A stretch of 64,000 nt of DNA from Bradyrhizobium sp. BRP22. GTDB lineage: Bacteria > Pseudomonadota > Alphaproteobacteria > Rhizobiales > Xanthobacteraceae. Under the pieces are notes generated by a model that worked only from the letters and a program-made list of their open reading frames with translations, made no database searches and was not told where the DNA came from. A program made the translations under genes and the position numbers. The stretch lies in NCBI RefSeq assembly GCF_020194175.1, contig NZ_JADYVX010000002.1, forward strand, positions 310,001 through 374,000, written 5' to 3'. Positions 8,327 to 16,892 of the stretch are shown here, in pieces. Position 1 is the first letter of the stretch, and the number at the start of each line of letters is the position of its first letter.

Positions 8327-9733
8327 ATGAGTAGCTTGACGACGGGCGGCTCCATCGGTCTGGCGCGACCGCTTTCTGACGCCGCGACATCGACCGTACA
8401 GACATCCGCGATTGCTGCCCGCCTCGAGCGGCTGCCACTGACTTCCTACCAGCGCGGAATCTTCGCCATCATTGCCACCGCCTGGTTCTTCGACAGCATG
8501 GATCTCGGCGCGCTTACCTTCGTGCTGGGTCCGATCAAGCAGAGCTTCGGCCTGTCGACCGCGCAGGCCGGCCTGCTCTCGAGCATGAGTTTCCTCGGCA
8601 TGTTCATCGGCGCGGCGTCGGCGGGCATGCTGGCCGATCGGTTCGGCCGCACCCGGGTGTTTCAGGTCAGCATGATCTTCTGGGGCGTGGGCAGCATCCT
8701 CTGCGGGCTTGCGCCTTCGCTGGAAACGCTGGCGGCCGCGCGCGTCCTGCTCGGCTTCGGCATGGGCATGGAGTTCCCCGTCGCACAATCAATGGTCTCC
8801 GAGATCATTCCCGCCAAGCAACGCGGCCGCTACATCGCCCTGCTCGAAGGGTTCTGGCCGCTCGGCTTCATCGCGTCCGGCCTGCTTTGCTACGCCGTGC
8901 TCTCGTTTGCCGACTGGCGATGGGTGTTCATCCTGCAGGGCATCCCCGCGATCTTCGTCCTGATCGTGCGCCGCTACGTGCCGGAATCGCCGCGCTGGGT
9001 CGCCGCCCACGGCGATGCCGCCGGCGCCGACCGGGTGATGTCGGAGATCGAGGCAAAGGTGTCACAGCGGCTCAACGGCGCCGCGCTGCCGGCACCTGAG
9101 CCGCAATTCGTCGAGGTGCAGAGGACGCGCGGTCTCGCCACGCTGTTCGCGCCCGGCTATGCACGACGGACGGTGATGCTGTGGAGCCTCTGGTTCTTCG
9201 CCCTGCTCGGCTTCTATGGCCTGACGACGTGGCTTGGCGCCCTGCTGCAGGCCAAAGGTTTTCCGGTGACCAAGTCGGTCTTCTACACCATCCTGATCTC
9301 GCTGGCGGGCATTCCGGGCTTCCTCACCGCCGCGTGGCTGATCGAAAGACTCGGACGCAAGCCCACGCTGATCGGCGCCCTGCTCGGCGCCGCCATCGCC
9401 AGCTATTTCTATGGTGGCGCAACCAGCCAGACCCAGTTGATCGTCGCCGGTCTTTGCATGCAGTTCTGCGCATTCGGGATGTGGTCGGCGCTCTACGCCT
9501 ACACGCCGGAGCTCTATCCCACCCATGTGCGGGCGACGGGCACCGGTTTTGCGTCGGCGATCGGGCGCATCGGCTCGCTGATCGGTCCCTCGCTGATCGG
9601 CTTCATCCTGCCGGTCGCCGGGCAGTCCGGTGTGTTCGCGCTCGGCGCCGGCGCCTTCGCGCTTGCAGCTCTTGTCGTATTCACGCTGGGCGAGGAAACC
9701 AGGGGTCGAACGCTCGAAAGCATCTCGCACTGA
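8327..9733 (+). CDS. MFS transporter (sugar/aromatic-acid porter type)
   Basis: 468 residues, about 12 membrane helices. Loop 2-3 carries GMLADRFGRTRVFQ, the MFS signature A region. The mid-protein PESPRWVAAHG matches the PESPRWL motif of sugar-porter-like carriers, and ERLGRKPTLIG is the second-half repeat. The ATG at 8327 follows GGAGG by 6 bases. Carriers with an N-terminal tail and these motifs import aromatic acids, nicotinate-like compounds or sugars; the substrate here is not predictable. It is followed by a GntR regulator and sits among oxidoreductases. Confidence 0.85.
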   Translation: MSSLTTGGSIGLARPLSDAATSTVQTSAIAARLERLPLTSYQRGIFAIIATAWFFDSMDLGALTFVLGPIKQSFGLSTAQAGLLSSMSFLGMFIGAASAGMLADRFGRTRVFQVSMIFWGVGSILCGLAPSLETLAAARVLLGFGMGMEFPVAQSMVSEIIPAKQRGRYIALLEGFWPLGFIASGLLCYAVLSFADWRWVFILQGIPAIFVLIVRRYVPESPRWVAAHGDAAGADRVMSEIEAKVSQRLNGAALPAPEPQFVEVQRTRGLATLFAPGYARRTVMLWSLWFFALLGFYGLTTWLGALLQAKGFPVTKSVFYTILISLAGIPGFLTAAWLIERLGRKPTLIGALLGAAIASYFYGGATSQTQLIVAGLCMQFCAFGMWSALYAYTPELYPTHVRATGTGFASAIGRIGSLIGPSLIGFILPVAGQSGVFALGAGAFALAALVVFTLGEETRGRTLESISH

Positions 9734-9833
9734 TCGAGAGCGTTGCGGCTCGCCAGACCGCACCGAGGCCCGATTGACCCTCCTCGTCACGCGTGAAATA
9801 TCATCGTGACGAGCAGAGGGAGAATCACGGCAG

Positions 9834-10589
9834 ATGGCCTCCGACAGGCGAACCGGACGAGCCCGCACCAGCAAAGCTGCCAGGTCGAGGAAAGGCGAGC
9901 CAAGCTTGCGCCATGCGCCGCGTAGCGTCGAGCCCGAACGCGACGAGCGCGATCAGGAGACGTTGACCGACCGCGCCTACCGGCAGCTCGAGGAACTGAT
10001 CGTCACTCTCGCCTTGCCGCCCGAGACCATCCTGTCGGAACAGTCGCTGGCAGCCAAACTAAGCATCGGTCGCACCCCGATCCGGGAGGCCTTGCAGCGG
10101 CTGGCGCGCGATGGCCTCGTCGTCATCCTGCCGCGACGGGGCATCCTGGTGTCGCAGATCAACCTCAGGACACAGATGCGCCTGCTCGAAGTGCGCCGCG
10201 AGCTTGAGCGGCTGATGGCCCGCGCCGCCGCCGAGCGCGCGACACCGGAGGAAATCGCGCAGTTCTCAACGATCGCCAGGGACATGCGCCGCGCCTCCGA
10301 CGAAGCCGACGACATGACCTTCATGCGGCTCGATCGCGCCTTCAATGAACTGGTCAGCCAGTCCGCGAGAAACGAGTTCGCCTCTCGCGCCATGGGCCTC
10401 ATGCACGGCCTCTCGCGACGCTTCTGGTACCAGCACTATCGGGAGGTCGGCGACCTGCCGCTGTCGGCGCGCCTGCACGCCGATGTCGCCGAGCGGATCG
10501 CCGCGCGCGATCCGGAGGAAGCGGCGAAGGCGTCCGATCGCCTGCTCGATTACATCGAAAGCTTCACCCGCAAGACCATTGAGACGTGA
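9834..10589 (+). CDS. GntR-family regulator, FCD subfamily
   Basis: 251 residues. After a basic 40-residue tail comes a GntR winged helix (LTDRAYRQLEELIVTLALPPETILSEQ, IGRTPIREALQRLARDGLV, PRRGILVSQ) and an all-helical FCD effector domain. The FCD metal site normally reads DxxxH; here it is DRAFNE, with Asn in place of His, so metal binding may be altered. The downstream HADVAERIAARDPEEA helix is normal. FCD regulators usually repress nearby catabolic genes. Its stop adjoins the stop of the convergent dehydrogenase inside one TGATCA. Confidence 0.88.
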   Translation: MASDRRTGRARTSKAARSRKGEPSLRHAPRSVEPERDERDQETLTDRAYRQLEELIVTLALPPETILSEQSLAAKLSIGRTPIREALQRLARDGLVVILPRRGILVSQINLRTQMRLLEVRRELERLMARAAAERATPEEIAQFSTIARDMRRASDEADDMTFMRLDRAFNELVSQSARNEFASRAMGLMHGLSRRFWYQHYREVGDLPLSARLHADVAERIAARDPEEAAKASDRLLDYIESFTRKTIET

Positions 10590-11714
10590 TCACAACACTA
10601 CGACGCTGCGGATCGCCGCGCCGCGCCGCAGCTCATCGAAACCTTCGTTGACTTCCTCAAGCGATATTCGCGCCGTGATCAGTTGCTCCAGCTTCAACCG
10701 GCCGTCGAGTGCGGCGCGCGCCAGCATCGGAAAGTCGCGTAAGGGACGGGCACCGCCATAGCTGGAGCGGCGGATGCGCTTTTCCTGCATCAGCGAACCC
10801 CATCGAAACGCGACGTCCTGCGCGACATCGATCTTGCCGAGCCAGATGATCTCGCCGCCGGGGCGCACCACCTCGCTGGTCATCCGAAAGGCGCGTGCAC
10901 TGCCGGCCGACTCCAGAACGACATCGACGCCGCGGCCGCCGGTCAACTGGCGCGAAAGATCGATCACGTCCTCTTTGCCGGCGTTGATCGCATGCGTGGC
11001 CCCAAGCTGCCTGGCCAGATCAAGCTTGCCGTCGTCGAGATCGACAGCGATCACCGCGCCGGCACCGGCCATGCGCGCGCCCTGCACCGCCGCAAGACCC
11101 ACCGCGCCGCATCCGATCACCAACGCGCTGTCGCCGTAATGGATAGAGGCGACGTTGAGCGCAGCACCGACACCGGTCATGACGCCGCAACCGATCAGGC
11201 AGGCCTGGTCGAAGGCAAGGTCCTTCGGCACCACGATCGCCTGCTGCGCCGGCACGATGCAGTATTCGGCGAGCGCGCCGAGATACATCAGATGCTTGAG
11301 CTCGCGCCCATCGCCCAGACGGGCGCGGCTCAGCCCATCGAACTGCACCGCGAGCGGCGCCTGTGCGAGATAAGGTTCGCAGAGGATCGGCAGGTCGCGG
11401 TCGCAATAGAAGCAATGCCCGCAATGCGGATTCCAGGAGAGGACGACGTGATCGCCGACCGACACGCCGCGCGCGTTCGGGCCGACCTGCTCGACGATGC
11501 CGGACGCCTCATGACCAAGCAGGATCGGCATCGGATTGCGCAGGCTGCCTTCGATCACCTCGAGATCGGTATGGCAAAGCCCCACTGCCTTGACGCGGAC
11601 AAGGACGTCCTCGGGCGCAAGTTCGCCCGCCTCGACGGTCTCGATGACGAGCGGAGATTTCGGCGCGTGCAGCACCGCCGCCTTATACCTGAGCCCCACT
11701 TTCCAAATCTCCAC
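10590..11714 (-). CDS. Zinc-dependent alcohol dehydrogenase (MDR family)
   Basis: 374 residues from a GTG start; an internal GTG at 11699 is also possible. Catalytic zinc ligands appear as Cys47, His68 (GHEASG) and Cys176, and the structural zinc site as Cys98, 101, 104 and 112 (CGHCFYCDRDLPILC). NAD is bound at GCGAVGLAAVQGA near residue 201. The group is class III/aryl-alcohol-dehydrogenase-like and oxidises a primary alcohol to an aldehyde. It lies 10 bases after the DUF6166 gene, probably in one transcript. Confidence 0.88.
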   Translation of the reverse strand: MEIWKVGLRYKAAVLHAPKSPLVIETVEAGELAPEDVLVRVKAVGLCHTDLEVIEGSLRNPMPILLGHEASGIVEQVGPNARGVSVGDHVVLSWNPHCGHCFYCDRDLPILCEPYLAQAPLAVQFDGLSRARLGDGRELKHLMYLGALAEYCIVPAQQAIVVPKDLAFDQACLIGCGVMTGVGAALNVASIHYGDSALVIGCGAVGLAAVQGARMAGAGAVIAVDLDDGKLDLARQLGATHAINAGKEDVIDLSRQLTGGRGVDVVLESAGSARAFRMTSEVVRPGGEIIWLGKIDVAQDVAFRWGSLMQEKRIRRSSYGGARPLRDFPMLARAALDGRLKLEQLITARISLEEVNEGFDELRRGAAIRSVVVL

Positions 11715-11724
11715 CCCGCTCGTT

Positions 11725-12048
11725 TCAGGATGCCGCCCGAAAAGAAATCGGATCTTTCCGCAGTGCCGCCAGCGCGGCGTCGATGTCGGCAGAGCTCATT
11801 TCCCACTCATTGCCGAAATTAGCAACCACCGCCTTCATGAACGGCTCGACCAGCGCCTTTGCCGCGGCGGCGTCGTTCAAGTGCTCGGCAAGGATCGCCA
11901 GCGACAACTGCCGTGGCTCTTCGCCTTCGTAGCTCCATTCGAAACCGTTCGCGGTGTAGCGGTGTAGATCGAGCCTCTGATCGAGCGGCCGGCCGTCCAC
12001 CGTGACCACGACGCCGTCGATGGTACGGTCTCCGCAAAATCTCTTCAT
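11725..12048 (-). CDS. DUF6166-like small protein
   Basis: 107 residues with an excellent ribosome site (AGGAGG, 6 bases before ATG). The sequence VVVTVDGRPLDQRLDLHRYTANGFEWSYEG followed by PRQLSLAILAEHLNDAAAA resembles DUF6166, a small family of unknown function with a GFEWxYxGxGPxxLALAIL signature. No signal peptide or membrane helix. It is the first gene of the minus-strand unit with the alcohol dehydrogenase and diverges from the membrane hydroxylase, sharing a palindrome-bearing promoter region. Confidence 0.6.
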   Translation of the reverse strand: MKRFCGDRTIDGVVVTVDGRPLDQRLDLHRYTANGFEWSYEGEEPRQLSLAILAEHLNDAAAAKALVEPFMKAVVANFGNEWEMSSADIDAALAALRKDPISFRAAS

Positions 12049-12105
12049 GCGTTTCCTCCTGCCACCTCATGGCGTTAACCACCATCTTGCAGCATTGATA
12101 GATGA

Positions 12106-12117
12106 GTGATATATCAC
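12106..12117. promoter_or_regulatory. Perfect 12-bp palindrome GTGATATATCAC
   Basis: A self-complementary site in the divergent region between the DUF6166/alcohol dehydrogenase unit and the hydroxylase gene (start 12163). Position and symmetry fit an operator, possibly for the FCD-type GntR regulator at 9834-10589. That link is inference. Confidence 0.5.
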
Positions 12118-12162
12118 ACGCAAGTTCGAATGTCATCTCAGTTCGACATCGGGAGGTCGGCC

Positions 12163-12954
12163 ATGGAACTCGCAACAACCGCCATGTCGGATCGCCAGCG
12201 CCGCTACCGCGAAACCTACAGGGAGCGCGTCGCCGGCTGGTACAATGGCTGGCTGCACGTCTTCATCATCTACGCGATCGGCTTCACCGCGCTCTACATC
12301 TACATCGCTAATATCCGCGACCTGCGCGCATGGGAGTTGCTCATCGTTCCCATAACTTTCCTCGGCGCGAACTTCTTCGAGTGGTGGATCCACCGCTACG
12401 TGATGCACCGCCCTTCGCAGATCAAGGCGTTCCGCGCGATCTACAATCGCCACACCCTGATGCATCACCAGTTCTTCACCGATCAAGAGATGCGCTTCGC
12501 CGATCATCATGACTGGCGCGTGACATTCTTCCCGCCTTACGCGCTCGCGACCTTCACGCTGATGTCGATCCCGCTCGCGATCGTGGCCGGCTATATCATC
12601 TCGGCGAATGTCGGATGGCTACTGATCGCAACGACGACGTCGATGTACCTGATCTACGAGTTCATGCATTTCTGCTGCCATGTCGAGGAGAACTGGTTCG
12701 TCCGCAACGTACCGATGGTGAACACGATCCGCCGTCACCACACCGCCCATCACGATCAATCGATCATGATGGAGCGGAACATGAACCTCACCTTCCCGGT
12801 CATGGACTGGCTGTTCGGCACCTCCGACCTGGATCGCGGCCTGCTCGGGCATCTCTTCAACGGCTACGACACGCGTTTCGTCAAGCGCAACATGCGCAAG
12901 ACCGCGCGCACGCCGCGGATCGATCCGGCCGTGAGCTCCGTGCCGGCGGAGTAA
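12163..12954 (+). CDS. Fatty acid hydroxylase/sterol desaturase family membrane protein
   Basis: 263 residues from the ATG at 12163, chosen because GGAGG lies 6 bases before it; in-frame ATGs at 12106 and 12133 are weaker. Histidine clusters for a di-iron centre are seen at HRYVMH (77-82), HTLMHH (97-102), HFCCH (169-173) and RHHTAHH (191-197). Membrane helices surround them. The family inserts oxygen at unactivated C-H bonds of lipids or sterols at the membrane. It leads a three-gene run with two small membrane proteins. The lipid substrate is not known. Confidence 0.8.
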   Translation: MELATTAMSDRQRRYRETYRERVAGWYNGWLHVFIIYAIGFTALYIYIANIRDLRAWELLIVPITFLGANFFEWWIHRYVMHRPSQIKAFRAIYNRHTLMHHQFFTDQEMRFADHHDWRVTFFPPYALATFTLMSIPLAIVAGYIISANVGWLLIATTTSMYLIYEFMHFCCHVEENWFVRNVPMVNTIRRHHTAHHDQSIMMERNMNLTFPVMDWLFGTSDLDRGLLGHLFNGYDTRFVKRNMRKTARTPRIDPAVSSVPAE

Positions 12955-12959
12955 TCGCG

Positions 12960-13352
12960 ATGGCGGGCATCGAGACGAATGTCCTGGCGCTGGCGCTGTT
13001 CGCAGCGGCCTTTGCAGCCTGTTGCCTCAGTTTCTTCACGCTGGTCGGCATGTTCCCGCCAAGCGCCAGGCCGCAATCGATCGCGGGTCTGGCCGGCGGG
13101 GCGCTCGTGCTCGTCAATCTCGCGCTATTGGTGATCCTGCTGGCGGATGTGGCCTCGTTTGCGCACCAGATGTTGCGCTGGACCTCCGTCGTGGTGTTCG
13201 GCGGCCTGGTGTTCCTGTTCATTCCCGCCGTGTTTCAAATCATTCCGAGCGCGTGGCGCGACAGCCGCAGCGGGCTCGCCGTCCTTGGTCTGGTCCAGAT
13301 CGCAGCGCTCGCGCTCGTGCGCTTGCCGCTGCAGGGATTGACCGCCTCATAG
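12960..13352 (+). CDS. Small four-helix membrane protein
   Basis: 130 residues starting 5 bases after the hydroxylase stop. Four hydrophobic helices are evident (VLALALFAAAFAACCLSFFTLVGMF, LAGGALVLVNLALLVILLADVA, SVVVFGGLVFLFIPAVFQII, LAVLGLVQIAALALVRLPL). I do not recognise the family. The tight spacing after the hydroxylase implies co-translation, so it may be a membrane partner of that enzyme. Confidence 0.65.
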   Translation: MAGIETNVLALALFAAAFAACCLSFFTLVGMFPPSARPQSIAGLAGGALVLVNLALLVILLADVASFAHQMLRWTSVVVFGGLVFLFIPAVFQIIPSAWRDSRSGLAVLGLVQIAALALVRLPLQGLTAS

Positions 13353-13364
13353 AGGAGTATGCCG

Positions 13365-13535
13365 ATGCCCGTCCCGATCAAGACAGCTCTATCGATCATC
13401 GTGCTGCTCGTCGCTTGCGCGGCGTACTTCTACCAGGACTCGATCGGGCAGCACGGTCCGAAGATCGCGATCCTGGTGCTCGCTCCGTTCATGGTGGTCG
13501 CGATGTGGATTTTCCCGGAGGTTACGCGGAAGTGA
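13365..13535 (+). CDS. 56-residue membrane protein
   Basis: A short frame starting 12 bases after the preceding stop, with GAGGAG 7 bases before the ATG at 13365; an in-frame ATG at 13359 is too close to that site. The peptide has two hydrophobic helices (ALSIIVLLVACAAYFY and IAILVLAPFMVVAMWIFP) around a short polar loop. Family not recognised. It is the third gene of the hydroxylase run. Confidence 0.6.
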   Translation: MPVPIKTALSIIVLLVACAAYFYQDSIGQHGPKIAILVLAPFMVVAMWIFPEVTRK

Positions 13536-13571
13536 GAGCGCCGAAGCTCACGCAGAACAGGCCCGCCGTTA

Positions 13572-14243
13572 TTAGTAATTGATCTCCATCCGCAAGCCGC
13601 GAAGGTCGACCTCATCGCCGCCGAGGCGGGCATTACTGTCTCGCGCGGCCACCGCGCAGGCACAGGCATCGATCAAATCGTCGCGTCCGATCCCGGTGCC
13701 GCGACGTTGTCCCAGCCAGTGCGAGAGTTTGACAAAGCCCCGCTCGGCCAACAGTTTTAACCGCTGCTCGCGACCTTGCTCCGACTTCTTGCCTTCCAGG
13801 CGGATTTGCCTGCCGAGATTCCGAAAGATCAGTTCCGGATGCGCCTCGCCGACCGTCGCCTGACGCTCCGGTGTGATGAAATCGTCGACTTCCCTGATCT
13901 TGCCCCTGATGTTCCAGAGCTGGCAGGACACGCCCATGCCCAGGCCCTCGTGCTGCCAATAGTAGCGGTTCGCCGAAGCCTGGTCCGGAAACTCCCAAAG
14001 ATTGCGCCGCGCCCCGAGAAATACGGAAGCGCCGACCAATGCGCGAGCGCGCAGATCACAGGTCCGATGCCCCCTGATCGTGAGGCCGATCGGCATATCG
14101 ATCATGGCGCGCTTGTGCGCGGCCGCGAGAAGCCGATCCAGGCGCGGCGAATGGTCAAAGCCGTGGTTGCCCTGATCGTCGATCCAGGCCACCACCCAGC
14201 CGCCGCGAAAACCATCGAGACCGAGATAGCAGGACATTCCCAA
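13572..14243 (-). CDS. DUF429 domain protein
   Basis: 223 residues, the length typical of DUF429 proteins. It begins YLGLDGFRGGWVVAWID, the actin/RNase-H-like first strand, then AMIDMPIGLT and RRNLWEFP, and ends with GRDDLIDACACAVAA, a conserved acidic site. DUF429 proteins are predicted RNase-H-fold nucleases of unknown role. It is a single gene, divergent from the LysR gene at 14403 and convergent with the hydroxylase run. Confidence 0.75.
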   Translation of the reverse strand: MGMSCYLGLDGFRGGWVVAWIDDQGNHGFDHSPRLDRLLAAAHKRAMIDMPIGLTIRGHRTCDLRARALVGASVFLGARRNLWEFPDQASANRYYWQHEGLGMGVSCQLWNIRGKIREVDDFITPERQATVGEAHPELIFRNLGRQIRLEGKKSEQGREQRLKLLAERGFVKLSHWLGQRRGTGIGRDDLIDACACAVAARDSNARLGGDEVDLRGLRMEINY

Positions 14244-14402
14244 TCTGTTACCCGAATAATCGAGAATTGACGACCTCCGTCATGCTCGCTGCGCTCCATC
14301 GCGACCTGACACGATCGCGAAGCGCTCCGACTGCCCTTGCGGTCATCCATCGATATCAGCACTATATCCTCCCGCATTTCGAGAAAATGTGGAGGCGGTT
14401 CG

Positions 14403-15290
14403 ATGGAAGAAATCGAGGCCTTTCTGGCTGTCATCGAGACCGGCAGCCAGACCGCCGCGGCGCGCCGGCTCGGCCGTTCCGTGCAGGCCGTCAATCGTTC
14501 GCTGCTGGCGCTGGAACATAGTGTCGGCGTCGAACTCGTCAGGCGCACCACGCGAAAATCCTTCGCCACCGAAGCCGGCCTTGCGTTCTATCGGCGCGTC
14601 AAGCCGGCGTTCTCCGAGATCAGTGAGGCGCGGCTGGAAGCGGCGAGCCGGCGGGCCGAGCCATCGGGACTGCTCCGCGTCAGCGCGCCGGTCCTGTTCG
14701 GCTCGACCTTCGTCGCACCCGCGCTTGCCGACTTCATCGCGCGCTACCCGCGCATCAAGGCCGACCTGCAGGGCTCCGATCGCCCGATCGACGTTGTCGG
14801 CGGCGGCTTCGATCTTGCGATCAGGATCAGGGATCTGCCGGATTCGTCGCTGAAAGCGCGACGTCTCGGCGAGCTTCGCACGGTGGTCTACGCCGCGCCC
14901 GGCTATCTCGATCGCCACGGCCGCCCCCATCGTCCCGACGACCTTGTCCGCCACCAATGCATCCTGCATGGCACTCGCGAAGGCGAGACGGGGGCGTGGC
15001 GGTTCCAGGTGCGTGGTCGCGTCCGGAATGTCCGCGTCAGCGGTTGTTTCCGCACCGACAATGTCGCCGCATCGCATGCCGCCGCCTGCCATGGCCTTGG
15101 TATTGGATACGGTCCGTTCTGGCAGATCGCCGAACTGTTCGATCGCGGTGCGCTGGAGATCCTGCTCGAAGAGTTCGAGGCGCCGCGGATTCCGGTCCAG
15201 GCGGTGTTTCCGCCGAGCGGCATGCCGCCGGCGAAGACACGGCTGTTCGCGGAATTGCTCGCAGAGCGACTGAAGCGCGAGCGTCTCTAA
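14403..15290 (+). CDS. LysR-family transcriptional regulator
   Basis: 295 residues from the ATG at 14403, which follows GGAGG. Residues 1-60 are the LysR helix-turn-helix (IEAFLAVIETGSQTAAARRLGRSVQAVNRSLLALEHSVGV) and the rest is the effector-binding domain (LRVSAPVLFGSTFVAPALADFI, GGGFDLAIRI). It is in the same direction as the flavoprotein at 15428, 137 bases upstream of it, so it may regulate that gene. Confidence 0.88.
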   Translation: MEEIEAFLAVIETGSQTAAARRLGRSVQAVNRSLLALEHSVGVELVRRTTRKSFATEAGLAFYRRVKPAFSEISEARLEAASRRAEPSGLLRVSAPVLFGSTFVAPALADFIARYPRIKADLQGSDRPIDVVGGGFDLAIRIRDLPDSSLKARRLGELRTVVYAAPGYLDRHGRPHRPDDLVRHQCILHGTREGETGAWRFQVRGRVRNVRVSGCFRTDNVAASHAAACHGLGIGYGPFWQIAELFDRGALEILLEEFEAPRIPVQAVFPPSGMPPAKTRLFAELLAERLKRERL

Positions 15291-15427
15291 CGCGGCCTGA
15301 TTTTCTCGATTTCCGGAAAGGTCAATTCCGCGTAGCGTCGATTGTCTCTCAGGCTCCGTGAACCCAATTTGCAGAGCGGCTCAGCGCTGATTTGCCTTGC
15401 CAGGCTTTTCAAATCGAGGAGCACGTC

Positions 15428-16873
15428 ATGTCCCCCGACAGACGCACGCTGCTGCGTGCAGGTCTTGGCGTTACCGCGGCATTCGCTTCCGGTGCTCACA
15501 TGAACACACCAATACACGCCAATCCGAACGACGGACCGCGGCTCAAGGGCGAGCTCAGTCATGATGGAACTGTTCGCGCCGCGGCGGCGGACGATTTCGG
15601 GAGGATCGTCCACAAGCCGCCGCGCGCGGTCTTGAGGCCGGCCGAGAGCGAGGACATCGCGACCTTGATGCGATGGGCAGCCGAGCGCGGACTGAAGGTC
15701 GCAGCGCGCGGCCAGGGCCATTCGACCTATGGCCGCGCGCTGACAGATGGTGTCGTCGTCGACATGCGCGAGTTCAATCGCATCGGCGACGTCAAGGCTG
15801 ACCGCATCGTGGTCGAGGCCGGGGCGACATGGCAGAGCGTGCTCGACGCAACATTGGCACGCGGGCTGACGCCGCCGGTGCTGACCAATTATCTCGGCCT
15901 GTCCGTCGGCGGCACGATCGCGATCGGCGGTATCGGCGGGATGTCGTCGCGACACGGCATGCAGGCCGATCACGTGTTCGAATTGAGCGCCGTGACCGGG
16001 GACGGCCGGGAGCTGACCTGTTCGGCGACCGAGAATTCCGATCTGTTTGATGCCATCAGAGCCGGTCTCGGCCAATGCGGCATCATCACCCGTGCCAGCT
16101 TGCGCCTGGTGCGCGCACCCGAGCGGGTTCGCCGCTATCAGCTCTTTTATCGCGACCTTGCTTCGCTGACCACGGATCAGCGGCGCGCCCTGGCAGCTAA
16201 GCGTTTCGATCAATTGCAGGGCGCGATCCTGCCCGACGGCAGCGGCGGCTGGCGCTATCAGCTCGAGGGCGCGATCTTCTACAACGGCGACACCGCGCCC
16301 GACGAGAGCACGGCGCTTGCTGACCTCGCGGATGACCGCGGCAAGGCTGTCATCGCCGACCTCTCTTATCGCGAGGATGCGCTGGCCTTCGCCAAGTTCG
16401 AGAACCTCCTGCGGTCGAAGGGCCAGTGGTCCATTCCGCAGCCCTGGCTGTTCACGTTCCTGCGCGGCAGCAATGCCGAACAGATGGCGCGCGAGATCAT
16501 GGGCGGACTGAGCAACGCGGATGTCGGGCCATTCGGGCGGATCACCTGGTACCCGATGCAAACCGAGGCGTTTCGCGCGCCGCTGGTGCGGTTGCCGGAC
16601 GAGAGCGTCGTGTTTCCGTTCAACGTGATCCGCATTCCGTCCGACACCGATGCGGCTTCAACCGCGCGGATGGTTGCAGCAAACCGTGCGCTCTACGATC
16701 GCGTTCGCAAGGCGGGCGGTATGCTCTATCCCGTCAGCGCCTTTGCGATGTCGCCGGATGATTGGCGCGAACATTTCGGCCCGCGATGGCCACTGCTGCG
16801 CGACGCCAGGCGGCGCTACGATCCGCACAATCTGCTCACGCCCGGCTACAATCTCTTCCAGGGCCAGGCGTGA
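15428..16873 (+). CDS. Tat-exported FAD-binding oxidoreductase, cytokinin-dehydrogenase-like
   Basis: 481 residues from the ATG at 15428 (GAGGAG 6 bases before). The N-terminus DRRTLLRAGLGVTAAFASGAH is a twin-arginine signal. The FAD domain (PCMH/VAO type) carries ARGQGHSTYG, where His98 is placed like the covalently flavinylated His of cytokinin dehydrogenases. NYLGLSVGGTIAIGGIGGMSSRHGMQADHV follows the same template. The C-terminus HFGPRWPLLRDARRRYDPHNLLTPG fits the cytokinin-binding domain. The enzyme is probably periplasmic. A different alcohol or amine substrate is possible. Confidence 0.8.
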   Translation: MSPDRRTLLRAGLGVTAAFASGAHMNTPIHANPNDGPRLKGELSHDGTVRAAAADDFGRIVHKPPRAVLRPAESEDIATLMRWAAERGLKVAARGQGHSTYGRALTDGVVVDMREFNRIGDVKADRIVVEAGATWQSVLDATLARGLTPPVLTNYLGLSVGGTIAIGGIGGMSSRHGMQADHVFELSAVTGDGRELTCSATENSDLFDAIRAGLGQCGIITRASLRLVRAPERVRRYQLFYRDLASLTTDQRRALAAKRFDQLQGAILPDGSGGWRYQLEGAIFYNGDTAPDESTALADLADDRGKAVIADLSYREDALAFAKFENLLRSKGQWSIPQPWLFTFLRGSNAEQMAREIMGGLSNADVGPFGRITWYPMQTEAFRAPLVRLPDESVVFPFNVIRIPSDTDAASTARMVAANRALYDRVRKAGGMLYPVSAFAMSPDDWREHFGPRWPLLRDARRRYDPHNLLTPGYNLFQGQA

Positions 16874-16892
16874 TCGGTTCGCAACCAAGGCG

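Noticed and set aside
15287..16561. 424-codon minus-strand open frame opposite the flavoprotein
   Set aside because: Antisense shadow; the plus strand shows a Tat signal and FAD motifs.
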